In this document: positions 1 to 10,100 of the stretch, piece by piece
Layout: every line of letters starts with the position of its first letter
How positions within the stretch are numbered: position 1 is the first letter of the stretch
Assembly: GCA_003226295.1 (NCBI GenBank)
Contig: CP029803.1
Location: forward strand, 354,226-418,225
Source: Candidatus Moanabacter tarae
Lineage (GTDB): Bacteria > Verrucomicrobiota > Verrucomicrobiia > Opitutales > UBA2987
DNA: 64,000 bases
Direction of reading: 5' to 3'
Translations under genes and position numbers: made by a program
Notes under the pieces: generated by a model
Databases searched by the model: none
The model's input: the letters and a program-made list of their open reading frames with translations, nothing else
What the model was told of the DNA's origin: nothing

Positions 1-1
1 C

Positions 2-790
2 GATCTCGAAAAGACAAAAGAACTCATTCGCCGTCACAAACCAACTGTCGTGACGGTTGGTTCTGGTATCTTTCTTTTTCCCCAACCGGTGCGGGAGATC
101 CGGGAAGAAATGGATCGTTCGGCTCCGGATTCGACCCTAATCTATGATGCTGCCCATGTTATGGGTCTAATTGCGGGAAAACGGTTTCAAGATCCATTGC
201 GAGAAGGGGCGGATATCGTTGTCTCAAGTACCCATAAAACTTTAGCAGGTCCGCAGGGAGGAATGATTCTAACAAATGACCGGAATCTAGCTGAGCGTAT
301 CGGTAATGCTATTGCACCGTTGCTGGAGAGTAATCACCATCTCGGGCGTCTTCCTGCTCTGGCGGCAACGTTTCAGGAATGGCTTGCTTGTGGTGAGGAG
401 CATGCAAGTAGCATCATAGAGAATGCTCGGGCCCTGGGGAAGGAATTACAAGTCCGGGGTTTACCGATGGTTGGTGAATCCTGTGGAATTACAAACTCTC
501 ATACTTTACACCTTATCACTGATGCCTACGGAGCAGATAAGGTGATAGAAGATCGTTTGGAAACTTGCGGTATTATTGTGGGGGCGGTAGGAGCACCCGA
601 AGAGTTGGGAAAGTTCGGGTTGAGACTGGGAGTACAGGAAGTGACTCGCAAGGGTATGACCCTGGTGCACGCTCCGGCTATCGCTGACTGTATTATCGAT
701 GCAATGAACGGCGTGAACCCGGAAAGCGTTTTGAATCGGGTAAGGAATATGGCACAGAAGTTTAATCAGGTTCGGTTTACGTTGGAGTAG
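2..790 (+). CDS. Serine hydroxymethyltransferase-like PLP enzyme, 3' part
   Basis: C-terminal part of a fold-type I PLP enzyme of the serine hydroxymethyltransferase (SHMT) family. The reading frame is already open at base 2, so the true start lies outside the window. Visible hallmarks are the Asp/His cofactor segment YDAAHVMGLIAG and the lysine-bearing motif SSTHKTLAGPQGG, whose Lys codon (236-238) would form the Schiff base with PLP. In the family this chemistry interconverts serine and glycine using tetrahydrofolate. The C-terminal half is more divergent than housekeeping GlyA, so a side-branch member (an SHMT-like aldolase or transaldolase) is possible. It ends shortly before a weak hairpin and T-tract at 910-935. 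Family confident, exact substrate not. Confidence 0.75.
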   Translation, partial: DLEKTKELIRRHKPTVVTVGSGIFLFPQPVREIREEMDRSAPDSTLIYDAAHVMGLIAGKRFQDPLREGADIVVSSTHKTLAGPQGGMILTNDRNLAERIGNAIAPLLESNHHLGRLPALAATFQEWLACGEEHASSIIENARALGKELQVRGLPMVGESCGITNSHTLHLITDAYGADKVIEDRLETCGIIVGAVGAPEELGKFGLRLGVQEVTRKGMTLVHAPAIADCIIDAMNGVNPESVLNRVRNMAQKFNQVRFTLE

Positions 791-909
791 CTATCATTTG
801 GATCATATGTTTGTTTAGGTTTGGGTGTCCTGAAACTCTGTCATGATCCTCTAATAAGTATCGAAATCCAAGTGTCTTGCAACAGGAGAGCAATTGAGCA
901 GGCAATAGT

Positions 910-935
910 CCGAAAGTCTTGGAATTTCGGTTTTC
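910..935 (+). terminator. Weak Rho-independent terminator after the SHMT-like gene
   Basis: A 6-bp inverted repeat (ccgaaa at 910-915, tttcgg at 925-930) is followed by ttttc. It sits about 120 bases downstream of the SHMT-like stop codon in a convergent gap. The stem is short, so this is tentative. Confidence 0.35.
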
Positions 936-980
936 TAATTTCCTCTCCGTTTTCAACTACGCGCAATACACAGCTTATTT

Positions 981-1010
981 AAAAAAGGCAGTATGAGATG
1001 CATACGGCCT
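981..1010 (-). terminator. Rho-independent terminator of the M20 peptidase gene
   Basis: Read on the minus strand, immediately after the M20 stop codon: AGGC, one mismatch, GTATG, a five-base loop, CATAC, GCCT, then six T. The roughly 10-bp stem with one mismatch plus a U-tract directly behind the stop codon is a classic intrinsic terminator. Confidence 0.75.
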
Positions 1011-2153
1011 TCAGGCCTCAATATTTACACAAAAATAATCAATAAAGCGACTGTAGATATCGACGGCTTTATGAAGTTGCTTGACCTCAATCCACTCATC
1101 CACGGTGTGAGCCTGAGAGATACTTCCGGGTCCCAGTACAATCAGTCGTTTCATTTTAGTTGAGTAAGCAACACCGTCAGTCCCGTAAGGAACTGTTTTG
1201 GGCTTACGGGTTCCTGTAAGTTTCAGGGCAGTTTGGACGAGGGGCGAATCCGGGGGAGTGTAGAGTGGCTTATGTTGTTTTAAAATTCTGCACTTGAGTC
1301 CGTTTTTTGCCGCACAACTTTTTGTCCTGTCGATCAGTGGTGCAGCATTCACACCGGGCATTAGCCGGTAAGCGAGTTGACAGATGCTTTGAACGGGAGA
1401 GACATTCATAGCTGGGTTGTGGTCGTTGATGCCGATACACCATTCCGAACTAGGTGGATCAAACTCTTCGTTACGATACTGTTTTGATGACAGCACTAAC
1501 TTATTGATTTTCGTCATCTCCCCCAAAAACGGGATCATTTTCAGATTAGCATTGGATCCCTTTAACGTACTCGTGTGTGCCGCCCGACCTTTAGATTCGA
1601 TACGAATCGATAGTCCGCCCTTATGGGCATATACGACTCGAAGACCTGTAGGCTCACAGATCAGGCCACTCCCATCCTTCGCTTCCTTAAAAAAGTCCGA
1701 GTGATTCGTGATGTCGTAGGCACCCCGAGCGTTAACTTCTTCATCAGCCGCGACAACGATGTAGACCGGCGCATTGAGTTTTTTAGCTTTAAAATGGGCT
1801 GCGGCACAAATGGAGGCAGCGAGTGGGCCCTTCATATCCGCTGCCCCTCTACCGTACAATCTGCCATCAGAAAGTCGGGCACTAAAAGGACTGCCAGTCC
1901 AGTCTTCGGCGTTGACGGCCGGGACGACATCGTTGTGGCTCATCAAGGTCAACCCTCCTGTCCCCTTGCCTAATTTCCCTATGATGGAAAGCTTATCTAC
2001 CCCATTAGCATCCTTATAGGGAAGTTCCTCTACTTTGAAACCGATCGACTTAAGGACATTCGACACATGATTGGTTATCGGCACATTTGTTAGGTGGCTT
2101 ACCGAATTATAGCTGATGAGCTCCTTTGTAAGTTTTACTGGATCAGGTGTCAT
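1011..2153 (-). CDS. M20 family metallopeptidase (ArgE/DapE-like deacylase)
   Basis: A 380-residue cytosolic zinc hydrolase of the M20 family (acetylornithine deacetylase / succinyl-diaminopimelate desuccinylase / carboxypeptidase G2 group), which hydrolyses N-acyl or peptide bonds. Metal-site motifs are in order: SHNDVVP (His73; the family usually has GHxDVVP), GRGAADMKG (Asp106), the catalytic pair in ADEEVNARGA (Glu138/Glu139), an EPT segment, and a C-terminal histidine in SQAHTVDEW. Length is normal. It is monocistronic, with a strong terminator right after the stop and a roughly 280-bp divergent region shared with the quinone reductase gene. Whether the substrate is acetylornithine, succinyl-DAP or a dipeptide cannot be told from sequence alone; there are no arg or dap neighbours. 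Confidence 0.85.
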   Translation of the reverse strand: MTPDPVKLTKELISYNSVSHLTNVPITNHVSNVLKSIGFKVEELPYKDANGVDKLSIIGKLGKGTGGLTLMSHNDVVPAVNAEDWTGSPFSARLSDGRLYGRGAADMKGPLAASICAAAHFKAKKLNAPVYIVVAADEEVNARGAYDITNHSDFFKEAKDGSGLICEPTGLRVVYAHKGGLSIRIESKGRAAHTSTLKGSNANLKMIPFLGEMTKINKLVLSSKQYRNEEFDPPSSEWCIGINDHNPAMNVSPVQSICQLAYRLMPGVNAAPLIDRTKSCAAKNGLKCRILKQHKPLYTPPDSPLVQTALKLTGTRKPKTVPYGTDGVAYSTKMKRLIVLGPGSISQAHTVDEWIEVKQLHKAVDIYSRFIDYFCVNIEA

Positions 2154-2434
2154 AGTGTGAAAGCTTTCATTTATCTAGGATTTGTGATCACAGTCGATCA
2201 GAAAGAAGATTTTAAAGTGCCAAACTAAGGGTAGTCTCGCATTTTCAACGGCGCGTAATCTGGAATCGGATAACAAAGGGGATGATCCCATCCCGCATCC
2301 ACAGTAAATCGAGACAATTTTAGGCGAGGATTGCAAGATTAGCATTCAGAGTAAAAAGCCTAGAACCTTTTAATTTTCTGATGTTTTTTTGTTTTCTCGC
2401 CTGTAAAAACGGTATCGAATGCTTGTAATAAAAC

Positions 2435-3397
2435 ATGAAAGCAATAATAGTAGAAGAATTTGGCGAAGCGAATGTTTTGAAGCTTCGGGAGACCCAGAAC
2501 CTAAATCCTGGAGAAGGTGAAGTCTTGATTCGAACTGAGGCGACTGGAGTGAATCCAGTAGAGACCTACATCAGGAGCGGAACCCATGCCCTAAAGCCGG
2601 ATCTCCCTTACACGCCGGGTTCCGACGCCAGCGGGACGGTAGATGCGGTTGGAACGGGAGTCAATGACCTGAGTGTTGGAGAGAGAGTCTACACGGCAGG
2701 GACAATATCGGGTGCCTATGCCGAACAGATTCTTTGTCAGCGTAGTCAGGTACATGCTCTTCCAGAATCAGTGAGTTTTAACCAGGGGTCGGCAATAAAT
2801 ATACCCTATGGCACGGCCTTTCGAGGTCTCCATCAGAGAGGGGAGGCAAAACCTGGAGAGACCCTTTTAATTCACGGTGCCAGTGGGTCTGTGGGAAGCG
2901 CTGCGGCCCAGATGGGAGTTGCTCACGGCATGAAGGTAATCGGTACAGTTGGAACAGAGCGTGGCGCTGAAATGGTTCGGAGTCAGGGTGTAGAACACGT
3001 CTTTAATCACAATAGCGAAGGATATCTCGAGCAGATCCGTGAAGTAACCTGTGGGAGTGGAGTGGATCTGATTCTTGAAATGCTAGCCAATGTGAATCTG
3101 GCAAATGATCTTTCAATTATTGCTAATAAAGGAAGGATTGTTGTAATCGGCTGTCGAGGAACAATCGAGATTAACCCTCGGGAAGCGATGATGAAAGAAG
3201 CGGATATAAGAGGCTTGGTGCTTTTTGGCGCTTCACCGGAGGAAATAGCGAGCATTCACTCCGAGATTGGAAGCGGACTTCGAAATGGTACTTTATCCCC
3301 GATCGTCGGTAAAGAAATGTCCCTAAGTGAAGCGGCCGCGGCCCACGGAGCGGTTCTTGAGGCTGGGGCTTACGGGAAGATTGTTCTCGTCCCATAG
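2435..3397 (+). CDS. NAD(P)H:quinone oxidoreductase, zinc-independent MDR family
   Basis: A 320-residue medium-chain dehydrogenase/reductase of the quinone oxidoreductase (QOR) type, which reduces quinones or enones with NADPH. It has the N-terminal GroES-like domain (around 1-125, with GVNPVETYIRSG typical of QOR) and a Rossmann domain with the nucleotide motif HGASGSVGSAAAQMG (about 147-161). The catalytic and structural zinc cysteines of alcohol dehydrogenases are absent, as expected for QOR. The ATG start follows an AT-rich leader. It is probably transcribed alone, divergent from the M20 gene. The physiological substrate is unknown. Confidence 0.88.
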   Translation: MKAIIVEEFGEANVLKLRETQNLNPGEGEVLIRTEATGVNPVETYIRSGTHALKPDLPYTPGSDASGTVDAVGTGVNDLSVGERVYTAGTISGAYAEQILCQRSQVHALPESVSFNQGSAINIPYGTAFRGLHQRGEAKPGETLLIHGASGSVGSAAAQMGVAHGMKVIGTVGTERGAEMVRSQGVEHVFNHNSEGYLEQIREVTCGSGVDLILEMLANVNLANDLSIIANKGRIVVIGCRGTIEINPREAMMKEADIRGLVLFGASPEEIASIHSEIGSGLRNGTLSPIVGKEMSLSEAAAAHGAVLEAGAYGKIVLVP

Positions 3398-3452
3398 ATT
3401 TTCTTTTCTCTGTTTGTACCGGAGATTCAAACGTGGAGTTAGGCTACCGGTA

Positions 3453-4172
3453 TTACCAAATCCCTAGTCCCTTAAGTTCTGTCGTCACCTCTCTAGCCCA
3501 ACCGGAATTAGCCCGAGGATTAGCGGGACTGGGGTGGATGATTCTCGAAATCTTAACTTGTAATCCAGCAAGAGCGAGAGCGGCGCGTTTTTCAGCAAAA
3601 GTTCCGATGGCGATGAGCCATTCCGGTTCAAGGGTTTCAACTAAACTTCGGAGGTGAGCGTCGCATGCGAAATATAGTGGATCTGACTCTTTGGAGGGTA
3701 ATTTGTCTGGCGTTCTGTTTCGTCCGCTTGCTTCCATGAATACGAGTGGACAGTAGTTGGCGACATAATGGTGGGTGAAGAACCGATCGGCAGACCCAAA
3801 TTTCTCGGAGAAAAGACCCCAGAGCCTAGTTCCACTTACCTCAGAGCGATTGCATTGAAAACCTTCGATGGGTCTTCGGGGATGCTCTGTGTCGGGCTTT
3901 CCGACGGAGACCGCGATCCCCAGCCAATCCTTCACCATTTTTACCTCTCCAAATGGGATCCCTGTTTGGGCCATTCCCCAGGGTCCGGGATTCATCCCCA
4001 AAAAAATGATGTCCTTTTTTGTCGAGGCATATTTTTCAGCGTAGATGGAAAAAGACCGCCATGCGTACACGAGAGGGTTATAAACGTGGGTGACAGGCTT
4101 GGAAAACGACAGTTTCCCTACAGTATCACGATTGGCCTTGGCCAATTCCAGAATTTGTGAAGAGAGCGGCAT
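3453..4172 (-). CDS. SMUG1-type uracil-DNA glycosylase
   Basis: Family 3 uracil-DNA glycosylase, which removes uracil and oxidised pyrimidines from DNA as the first step of base excision repair. Both signature motifs are intact: GMNPGPWGMAQTG near the N-terminus, and HPSPANPRANSGW close to the C-terminus, which holds the catalytic/base-flipping loop. Length (about 240 residues) matches bacterial SMUG1. The frame extends to a TTG at 4211, but neither that nor the ATG at 4172 has a clear ribosome-binding site; I prefer the ATG. It is convergent with the quinone reductase gene. SMUG1 is common in animals and patchy in bacteria (known in Opitutus-like Verrucomicrobia and Geobacter), a mild lineage hint. 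Confidence 0.92.
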   Translation of the reverse strand: MPLSSQILELAKANRDTVGKLSFSKPVTHVYNPLVYAWRSFSIYAEKYASTKKDIIFLGMNPGPWGMAQTGIPFGEVKMVKDWLGIAVSVGKPDTEHPRRPIEGFQCNRSEVSGTRLWGLFSEKFGSADRFFTHHYVANYCPLVFMEASGRNRTPDKLPSKESDPLYFACDAHLRSLVETLEPEWLIAIGTFAEKRAALALAGLQVKISRIIHPSPANPRANSGWAREVTTELKGLGIW

Positions 4173-4211
4173 GAAGCTAGTGGATGGGCTGATTCGACAG
4201 TTAAGATACAA

Positions 4212-4602
4212 GTTGCATAAGTCGAACTTCGCGGCACTCTCGTAATCATCAGCCTAAACTCTGTTATTTCAATCTCGAATCAAAGTTTCCTTCTGTTGAT
4301 TATCCTCTGTGCCGTGGATTATTTCGGACCTTTTTCTCTAGGGTACAAAGAGGATAAGATCTAACCTATTAGTAGAATGGGGATTAACGGTGACATGCTG
4401 GATGAATGTACGAATCCCTGGGGAAAGAAAGCTATCGGGAGGTTTTAGGAAAGGGATCGATGAAACTGTTTTCTTTAAATTCGAAATGGTGTTGAATCTA
4501 AAAGGTTCATTACTGAACCCGAGGGAAAAATTTCGTGTTGTGAAAAACGTTCCTCCAATTTGGGTGGTTTCAAATCTTTTAAATTTCCAGAGGTAATTAA
4601 AG
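4212..4602. other. Divergent intergenic region, no supported gene
   Basis: About 390 bases between the divergent SMUG1 and metallophosphoesterase genes. A short open frame at 4390-4596 has no ribosome-binding site and no recognisable features, so I do not call it. The region presumably holds both promoters; no clear -35/-10 pair was seen. Confidence 0.5.
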
Positions 4603-5463
4603 ATGCAGATATACGCTACTTCTGACCTGCATGTTGACTTCAATGAGAATATGCAGTGGGTCGAGGGACTCTCTTTCTCCGAATATGTCGATGGTATTCT
4701 CATCGTGGCGGGAGATCTGAGCGATAACACTGATGATATAAAGCGATCGCTTTCAATCCTAAGGGGTAAGTTTCAAAATGTTTTCTTTGTCCCAGGGAAC
4801 CATGATCTGTGGACAGTCCGGGATAGACCTTTAAACTCTCTATCCAAGTTCCGGCGAATCCTCAAAATCTGTCGAGAACTCGATATTGAAACTGAACCAC
4901 GATTGCTATCAGATAAGTCGACTGCCTCACCTCTTTGGATTGTCCCCCTTTTTTCCTGGTATGTTAAGCCGGAAGAGGGGATGGATAGTCTTTATGTACC
5001 CAAGCAGGGTGAGGATCCTTCGCTTCGGATGTGGGGAGATAATCGGTTTGTTACTTGGCCCAATTCGATCAGTTCACCTTCCGATTATTTTCTTTCTATC
5101 AACGAAAAGAGATTTAGCGCCTTAAGGCAGAGTCCGGTCATTTCTTTTAGTCATTTCCTGCCTCGTGGTGAATTGATCTTCGCCACGAAGGAAGAAAGAA
5201 CGAATATGGAAATAAGGAATGATGCTCATCCGACGTTCAATTTTAGCCGGGTTGCTGGCAGCTGGGGCTTGGATCGACAGATTAGGAAAATAGGTTCCTC
5301 GATTCATGTTTATGGCCATCAGCATCGGAACCGGCGACGCAGTATTGATGGTGTCGTATACATTTCCCATTGCTTAGGATATCAGAGGGAACGCGATAGG
5401 CGACTAATCAAGACCGTGAAGGAAGGACCATTGCTGATCTGGAACAACGGGAGGGTGAATTAA
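4603..5463 (+). CDS. Calcineurin-like metallophosphoesterase
   Basis: A 286-residue dimetal phosphoesterase. The five motif blocks are all present and ordered: SDLHVD (Asp8, His10), VAGDLSDN (Asp38), PGNHDLW (Asn66-His67), a later SFSHFLPR histidine, and YGHQHRN near the C-terminus. These ligate two divalent metals in the family. Substrates in the family range from cyclic nucleotides to phosphoproteins and nucleic acids, and nothing here narrows that. No signal peptide, so cytosolic. Monocistronic, with tRNA-Tyr on the opposite strand downstream. Confidence 0.88.
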   Translation: MQIYATSDLHVDFNENMQWVEGLSFSEYVDGILIVAGDLSDNTDDIKRSLSILRGKFQNVFFVPGNHDLWTVRDRPLNSLSKFRRILKICRELDIETEPRLLSDKSTASPLWIVPLFSWYVKPEEGMDSLYVPKQGEDPSLRMWGDNRFVTWPNSISSPSDYFLSINEKRFSALRQSPVISFSHFLPRGELIFATKEERTNMEIRNDAHPTFNFSRVAGSWGLDRQIRKIGSSIHVYGHQHRNRRRSIDGVVYISHCLGYQRERDRRLIKTVKEGPLLIWNNGRVN

Positions 5464-5694
5464 CGCCTATGCATGGCATGCCTAATGAATTGTGACACAC
5501 TATTTGTGTAAGGACTCAAGGAAATCTTCGATTTCATCGAGAGTATTGCCAAGGATGTGTTTTCACATCGGTTCCTCAAACGAAAAATTGGAACAATAGA
5601 TTGCATAGAGGAAAGAGTATGTCTTTGGCTCAAGCCCTCTTTATGAAGCGACGACTTGTCTCATAGTTTTCCGAATCGGAGTGAATGGCCTAAC

Positions 5695-5780
5695 TGGTGG
5701 TGGGAGAAGGATTCGAACCTTCGAAGCGTTACCGCAGCAGATTTACAGTCTGCCCCCTTTGACCACTTGGGTATCCCACC
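5695..5780 (-). tRNA. tRNA-Tyr (anticodon GTA)
   Basis: Read on the minus strand, an 86-base class II tRNA. It has a 7-bp acceptor stem (GGTGGGA/TCCCACC), a perfect 5-bp anticodon stem GCAGA/TCTGC around the loop CTGTAAA, a long variable arm, a T-arm AAGG-TTCGAAT-CCTT, discriminator A and an encoded CCA. The long variable arm fits bacterial tyrosine tRNA. Confidence 0.97.
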
Positions 5781-5805
5781 AAATTCCCGAGAGAAGGAGT
5801 AAATT

Positions 5806-5865
5806 ATGGGAGGAAGACCATTTGCCAAGGACAAATTGGAGAGGATTGGCGAAATTTTTCTTTAG
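5806..5865 (+). CDS. Possible 19-residue micro-ORF with a strong ribosome-binding site
   Basis: The sequence aaggag lies six bases before an ATG that opens 19 codons and stops at 5863-5865. The peptide (begins MGGRPFAKDK) is basic with no membrane segment. It lies just outside the tRNA-Tyr gene on the opposite strand. A chance occurrence is quite possible; only the spacing and quality of the ribosome-binding site support it. Confidence 0.15.
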   Translation: MGGRPFAKDKLERIGEIFL

Positions 5866-6100
5866 TCAGCAGACTGGATTCGGGAAAACTGGGAAAATTT
5901 TGGCCTAATAGGTCAGAAAGTGCAAGTCCACGATTATGGGGATGAGGAGCTTTATGTCGAAAGCCTTAGAGGTCTCGCTTAATTGTGGGATGACATGCAT
6001 CTTGGCTTTGAGTGGGAAAGGTTTCTGCTGTGAGTATTACTAGATTAAGTGACGGCTAAGGATTTGCGACGGGTGGCCGGAGAATTTGTTCCTAGCTAGA

Positions 6101-7093
6101 TCAAAAAAACCTAACATAAGAATCCTTCCGAAGGCGCTTCATCCAGCTATCCCGGGCTTTTTTAGCAATCTGGCCAGCAAGGATATTCTCAATGGTATCA
6201 CGCACTTCGGACAAGACCTGAATCCCTTCATCCATTTTATCCTCAAGGTAGAGGATAAAGATCTGTTCACCAAGTTCAATCGGTTGACTGTACTGATGTG
6301 GATCGAGGGCAAAAGCGGCTTTACTGAGTTCCGGGCGAAGATCCGCTCGATTAATCCAACCCCAGTCTCCACCTTTTTTGCCGCGGGAGTCCTGGCTCTC
6401 TTCTCTGGCGATTTCAGAAAATTCAACACCCTTATTTAGTTTTTGTATGATTCTCTCGGCATTTTGGCGGAGTAAGTCTTTGGGTTCATCCGCTAGGGGT
6501 TTTAGCATAATGAGTCGGAGGTGGACGCTCTCTTCTTGGAAGAAATGAATCTTATTCGCATTGTAGAAGTTCTCTATTTTTTCAGGACTGATCTCGGAGA
6601 GAGACTTCCGCATTTCGCCGCGCATCACACTAACGATTATGCTCTCTTTGAGATCGCTGCGGAATTCACTCACCGTCTTGCCTTGTTCCTGGAGACTCTC
6701 GAGAAATTTTCTTCGATCATCGTTAAAGTCTTCAATCAGTATCCGATCATATTCGTTTTCGATTATCGTTTGCGGAATGTTGTATTCTTTTTTATTGAAT
6801 TCCTTTACAATCAGCACTCGGTCTATCAGGTCCTGAAGGACATCGAAATAAAGTTGCGACATTAGTTGCTCGAATTCCATCGAGCTCCTTGCCTTCTGAC
6901 GGATCTGGCCAATTAGTGGCGCCATTTCGCGTCGGAGCTCCTCATACGTTATAATGCGCTCCTCGGCAACAGCCGCAATGCCATGTTTGAAGGGAGGTTC
7001 CCAGATCCGATTGGCCTCTTGGGCAACTAGGACGAGTCCTGCCAGTTGCAAGATAAGCCATGTAGCGATAGACCTTACGATCATTGGGTACAT
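6101..7093 (-). CDS. SurA-like periplasmic peptidyl-prolyl isomerase
   Basis: A 330-residue exported foldase of the parvulin/SurA type, likely a chaperone for outer-membrane proteins in the periplasm. The N-terminal 24 residues form a signal peptide (hydrophobic stretch ending LVLVAQ); an alternative start at Met4 would keep it. Residues about 36-165 resemble the SurA N-terminal chaperone helices, and residues 189-286 form one parvulin domain with the conserved GGDWGWI segment and a FALD turn. E. coli SurA has two parvulin domains; this has one. It follows mfd by 67 bases on the same strand and is probably the last gene of an rnc-mfd-surA transcription unit. Residual function could be PpiC/PrsA-like. 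Confidence 0.85.
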   Translation of the reverse strand: MYPMIVRSIATWLILQLAGLVLVAQEANRIWEPPFKHGIAAVAEERIITYEELRREMAPLIGQIRQKARSSMEFEQLMSQLYFDVLQDLIDRVLIVKEFNKKEYNIPQTIIENEYDRILIEDFNDDRRKFLESLQEQGKTVSEFRSDLKESIIVSVMRGEMRKSLSEISPEKIENFYNANKIHFFQEESVHLRLIMLKPLADEPKDLLRQNAERIIQKLNKGVEFSEIAREESQDSRGKKGGDWGWINRADLRPELSKAAFALDPHQYSQPIELGEQIFILYLEDKMDEGIQVLSEVRDTIENILAGQIAKKARDSWMKRLRKDSYVRFF

Positions 7094-7160
7094 AAGCTCT
7101 TGATCAGATGAAAAATAGAGAACCTTCTTAGTCGTGATCTTCCTAGTTGTAAAGATCAGA

Positions 7161-10100
7161 TTATAGCCGCAGTTTAGACAGAAAGGTTCGAATTTCTCGA
7201 AGTCTTGGGAGGGGTGAGTTTTTAGTCAGTCGAGGAAACCTCCCGTTGATTTTGATGAAAGTCTCGCGTTGAATTGAGGATCTGTGACACTTTAGCCGGT
7301 CCCCTTCTGTTTCGACGGTAAGGATGCCATTAAGTTCTGCCAGACAACGAATTTCTGTAACTAAAAGAAGGGCCTTGATCGGCTTGGGAATGGGACCAAA
7401 TCGATCTACGAGAGCCTCCTGTATTTCTTTGATATCGGACGGGTTGACAGAAATAGCGAGTTGCCGGTAAAAATCGATACGGAGGCGGGTCTCAGGAACA
7501 TAGGTCGAAGGGATATAAGCCTCAATATTTCCAATTCGGGAATCCCCCAATTCCTCCTCCTTTATTACAGCAAAACCTGGGGATAGGTTGCCTTTTTCTT
7601 TCTTTTCGTCTGTCCCAACATTTATGAAGTCAAGACGAAGGTTTGTGCGGATGATCTTGGCAGATTTTTTCCCTTTTAGTCGGGCGATACTCTGTCTTAA
7701 TAGGTGACAGTAAAGTTCGAAACCGACGCCGGAGATGTGGCCGCTCTGTTGGGCCCCCAGTAGATTTCCGGCCCCACGGAGTTCTAAATCCCGCATCGCG
7801 ATTTTATAACCAGCACCTAGCTGGGTGTATTGTCGGAGAGCGGAAAGACGCTTCCGAGCTTGGTCGATCAACTCGGTATGCCGGTGTAGGAGGAGGTAGG
7901 CATAAGCCTGCTTCTTGAAGCGACCTACTCTGCCTCGAAGCTGGTAGAGCTGGGAGAGCCCGAAACGATCTGCGCCTTCGATGATAATTGTATTGCAGTT
8001 TGGAATATCAAGACCGGACTCGATGATAGTGGTACAAACCAGGACATCAAATTCTCCTGCCACGAAACGAGTCATGATGTTTTCCAAATCTCGTTCTTCC
8101 ATTTGGCCGTGGCCCACCGCGATACGTAAATCGGGGAGCAGTTCTCTGAGATGATTAGCAACGGAATCAATTGAATCTACTCGGTTGTGGAGGTAGAAGA
8201 CTTGTCCACCACGGGCTACTTCAAAGGAGATTGACTTCTTGACGATCTCAACGCTGTAGCTCTTGACATCTGTCTTGATAGGAAGCCGATCTGAAGGCGG
8301 GGTTTCGATAACACTGAGATCGCGGGCACCCATGAGGGCGAGATAAAGAGTCCGGGGGATGGGTGTCGCACTCATTGTCATAACATCCACATTATGTTTA
8401 AGTCGCTTGAGCTTTTCCTTGTGTCGTACCCCGAATCGGTGCTCCTCGTCGATCACAAGGAGTCCGAGATTGTTGAAATGGATATCTCGTCCGAGAAGAC
8501 GATGGGTGCCGATAATCACATCGACACCTCCTGAGCGCATTTGAGATAAGATTGCTTTTTGTTGGTTCCTGGTCCGAAAACGGCTGATCATTTCAACGAC
8601 AATGGGAAAATCTGCCATACGCTCGCGAAAAGTATTAAAATGCTGTTGGGCCAAAACAGTTGTTGGGACGAGTATCGCTACTTGCCGTCCATCCATTACC
8701 ATTTTAAATGCGGCTCTAATGGCGACTTCTGTCTTCCCGAAACCGACATCGCCACAGATTAGCCGGTCAACCGGTTTAGGGAGTTCAAGATCGTGCTTTA
8801 TATCTTCGATCGCTCTAAGCTGATCTGGAGTCTCTCGGTAAATGAATGCATGCTCAAATTCCTTTTGCCAGTTAGTGTCGGGACTACAGGCATGCCCCTT
8901 AATGAGATTTCTTTGAGCTTGAAGGTTGAGAAGTTTGGCTGCGAAATCGAGAGTCGCTTTCTCTGCCGCACGACGGGTCTTGTCCCAAATATTGGTCCCA
9001 AGCCGAGCCAGTTTTGGCCTGACCTTAGTTAAGCCGACATAACGGGTAAGTAGGTGAGACTCGCTCAGAGGAAGATGCAGGGTAATCCCTCCATCAAACT
9101 CAAGTGAGAGGACTTCTTCTTCTATACCTTTAAGCTTCATTTTAGAGAGGCCCCGATAAGCGCATATGCCGTGCTGTATATGAACGATCATATCGCCCTC
9201 TACGAGTTCAGAGAAGTCGAGTAACTGGTCTACTTGAGAGCGATTGGGGAGTGCTCTGTTCGTCGATCCAGTCAAATGTTTCCTATAACGCCCGAAGATT
9301 TCAGAGTCGCTGACGACAACAAGACCGATTTTATCATTATCCTGGGACCACGCGATTGTATCAGCAGAATCCCGAAAACTAATGCGGAACCCTTTCCTCA
9401 GATTTCCTCTCCGAAAAATAGGAGAAATATTTTGTAGGTGTTCATTCTTAGCGATGATTTCAGTTAGGCGTTCTTCGACGCCTCGGTTTGGAGTAACAAG
9501 GAAAACAACGTAACCTTCATTCTTCCACTGAAGGATTTTTCCTAAAAATTGACTCCTCGCTTCTTGTTCAGAATGCAACCGATCGACTCCAATCTCCCAC
9601 TCGAAATTATAGGTCCGATAGCCGGTTAATGGTTCCGTGCAGAAAACTTCCTTTTTGCCCTTGGTCGCTAAAACAGGATTCGTAATTTCGAATTCCGACA
9701 CTGCGTACCAAAGATCATTACGTTGCGACCTAGAATCGAGTAGATCCTGAAAATTAGGTACTGCGGAATGGTTTCCCTCGGAGGAGCTAAAAAACGAGGG
9801 AAATTCCGAGAAGAGATGTTCTGGTTCCCATAGTATCCAATTAATCGAATCCCCCAGGTAATCATAAATATTTTGTTCCCGGGTCTGTGAACGCCCGTAA
9901 GGGACGGACATTATTGTGAGGCTTTCAACCTCACTAAGAGAGCGTTGAGTTGTTGGATCATAGGTCCTTATGGATTCGATTTGATCGCCAAAAAAATCGA
10001 TACGGTAAGGCTGATTAGCATTAACCGGGTAGAGATCGATTAATCCACCACGAATGGCAAATTGGCCCGGTGTCTCACAGATCGCCTCGGAGTCGTATTT

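Larger units (their letters stand above)
5464..6100. other. Intergenic region around tRNA-Tyr
   Basis: About 640 bases holding only tRNA-Tyr (5695-5780) with confidence. A very short frame at 5806-5865 (19 codons) has an excellent ribosome-binding site (aaggag, six bases before ATG) but nothing else to support it. No terminator or repeat was recognised. Confidence 0.5.

Noticed and set aside
2183-2192. Perfect 10-bp palindrome tgtgatcaca upstream of the M20 gene, CRP-like half-sites
   Set aside because: CRP sites need a six-base spacer between TGTGA and TCACA; here there is none, and there is no other sign of CRP control.
4390-4596. 68-codon frame upstream of the metallophosphoesterase gene
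   Set aside because: No ribosome-binding site, no recognisable motif, and it ends just before a well-supported start codon.
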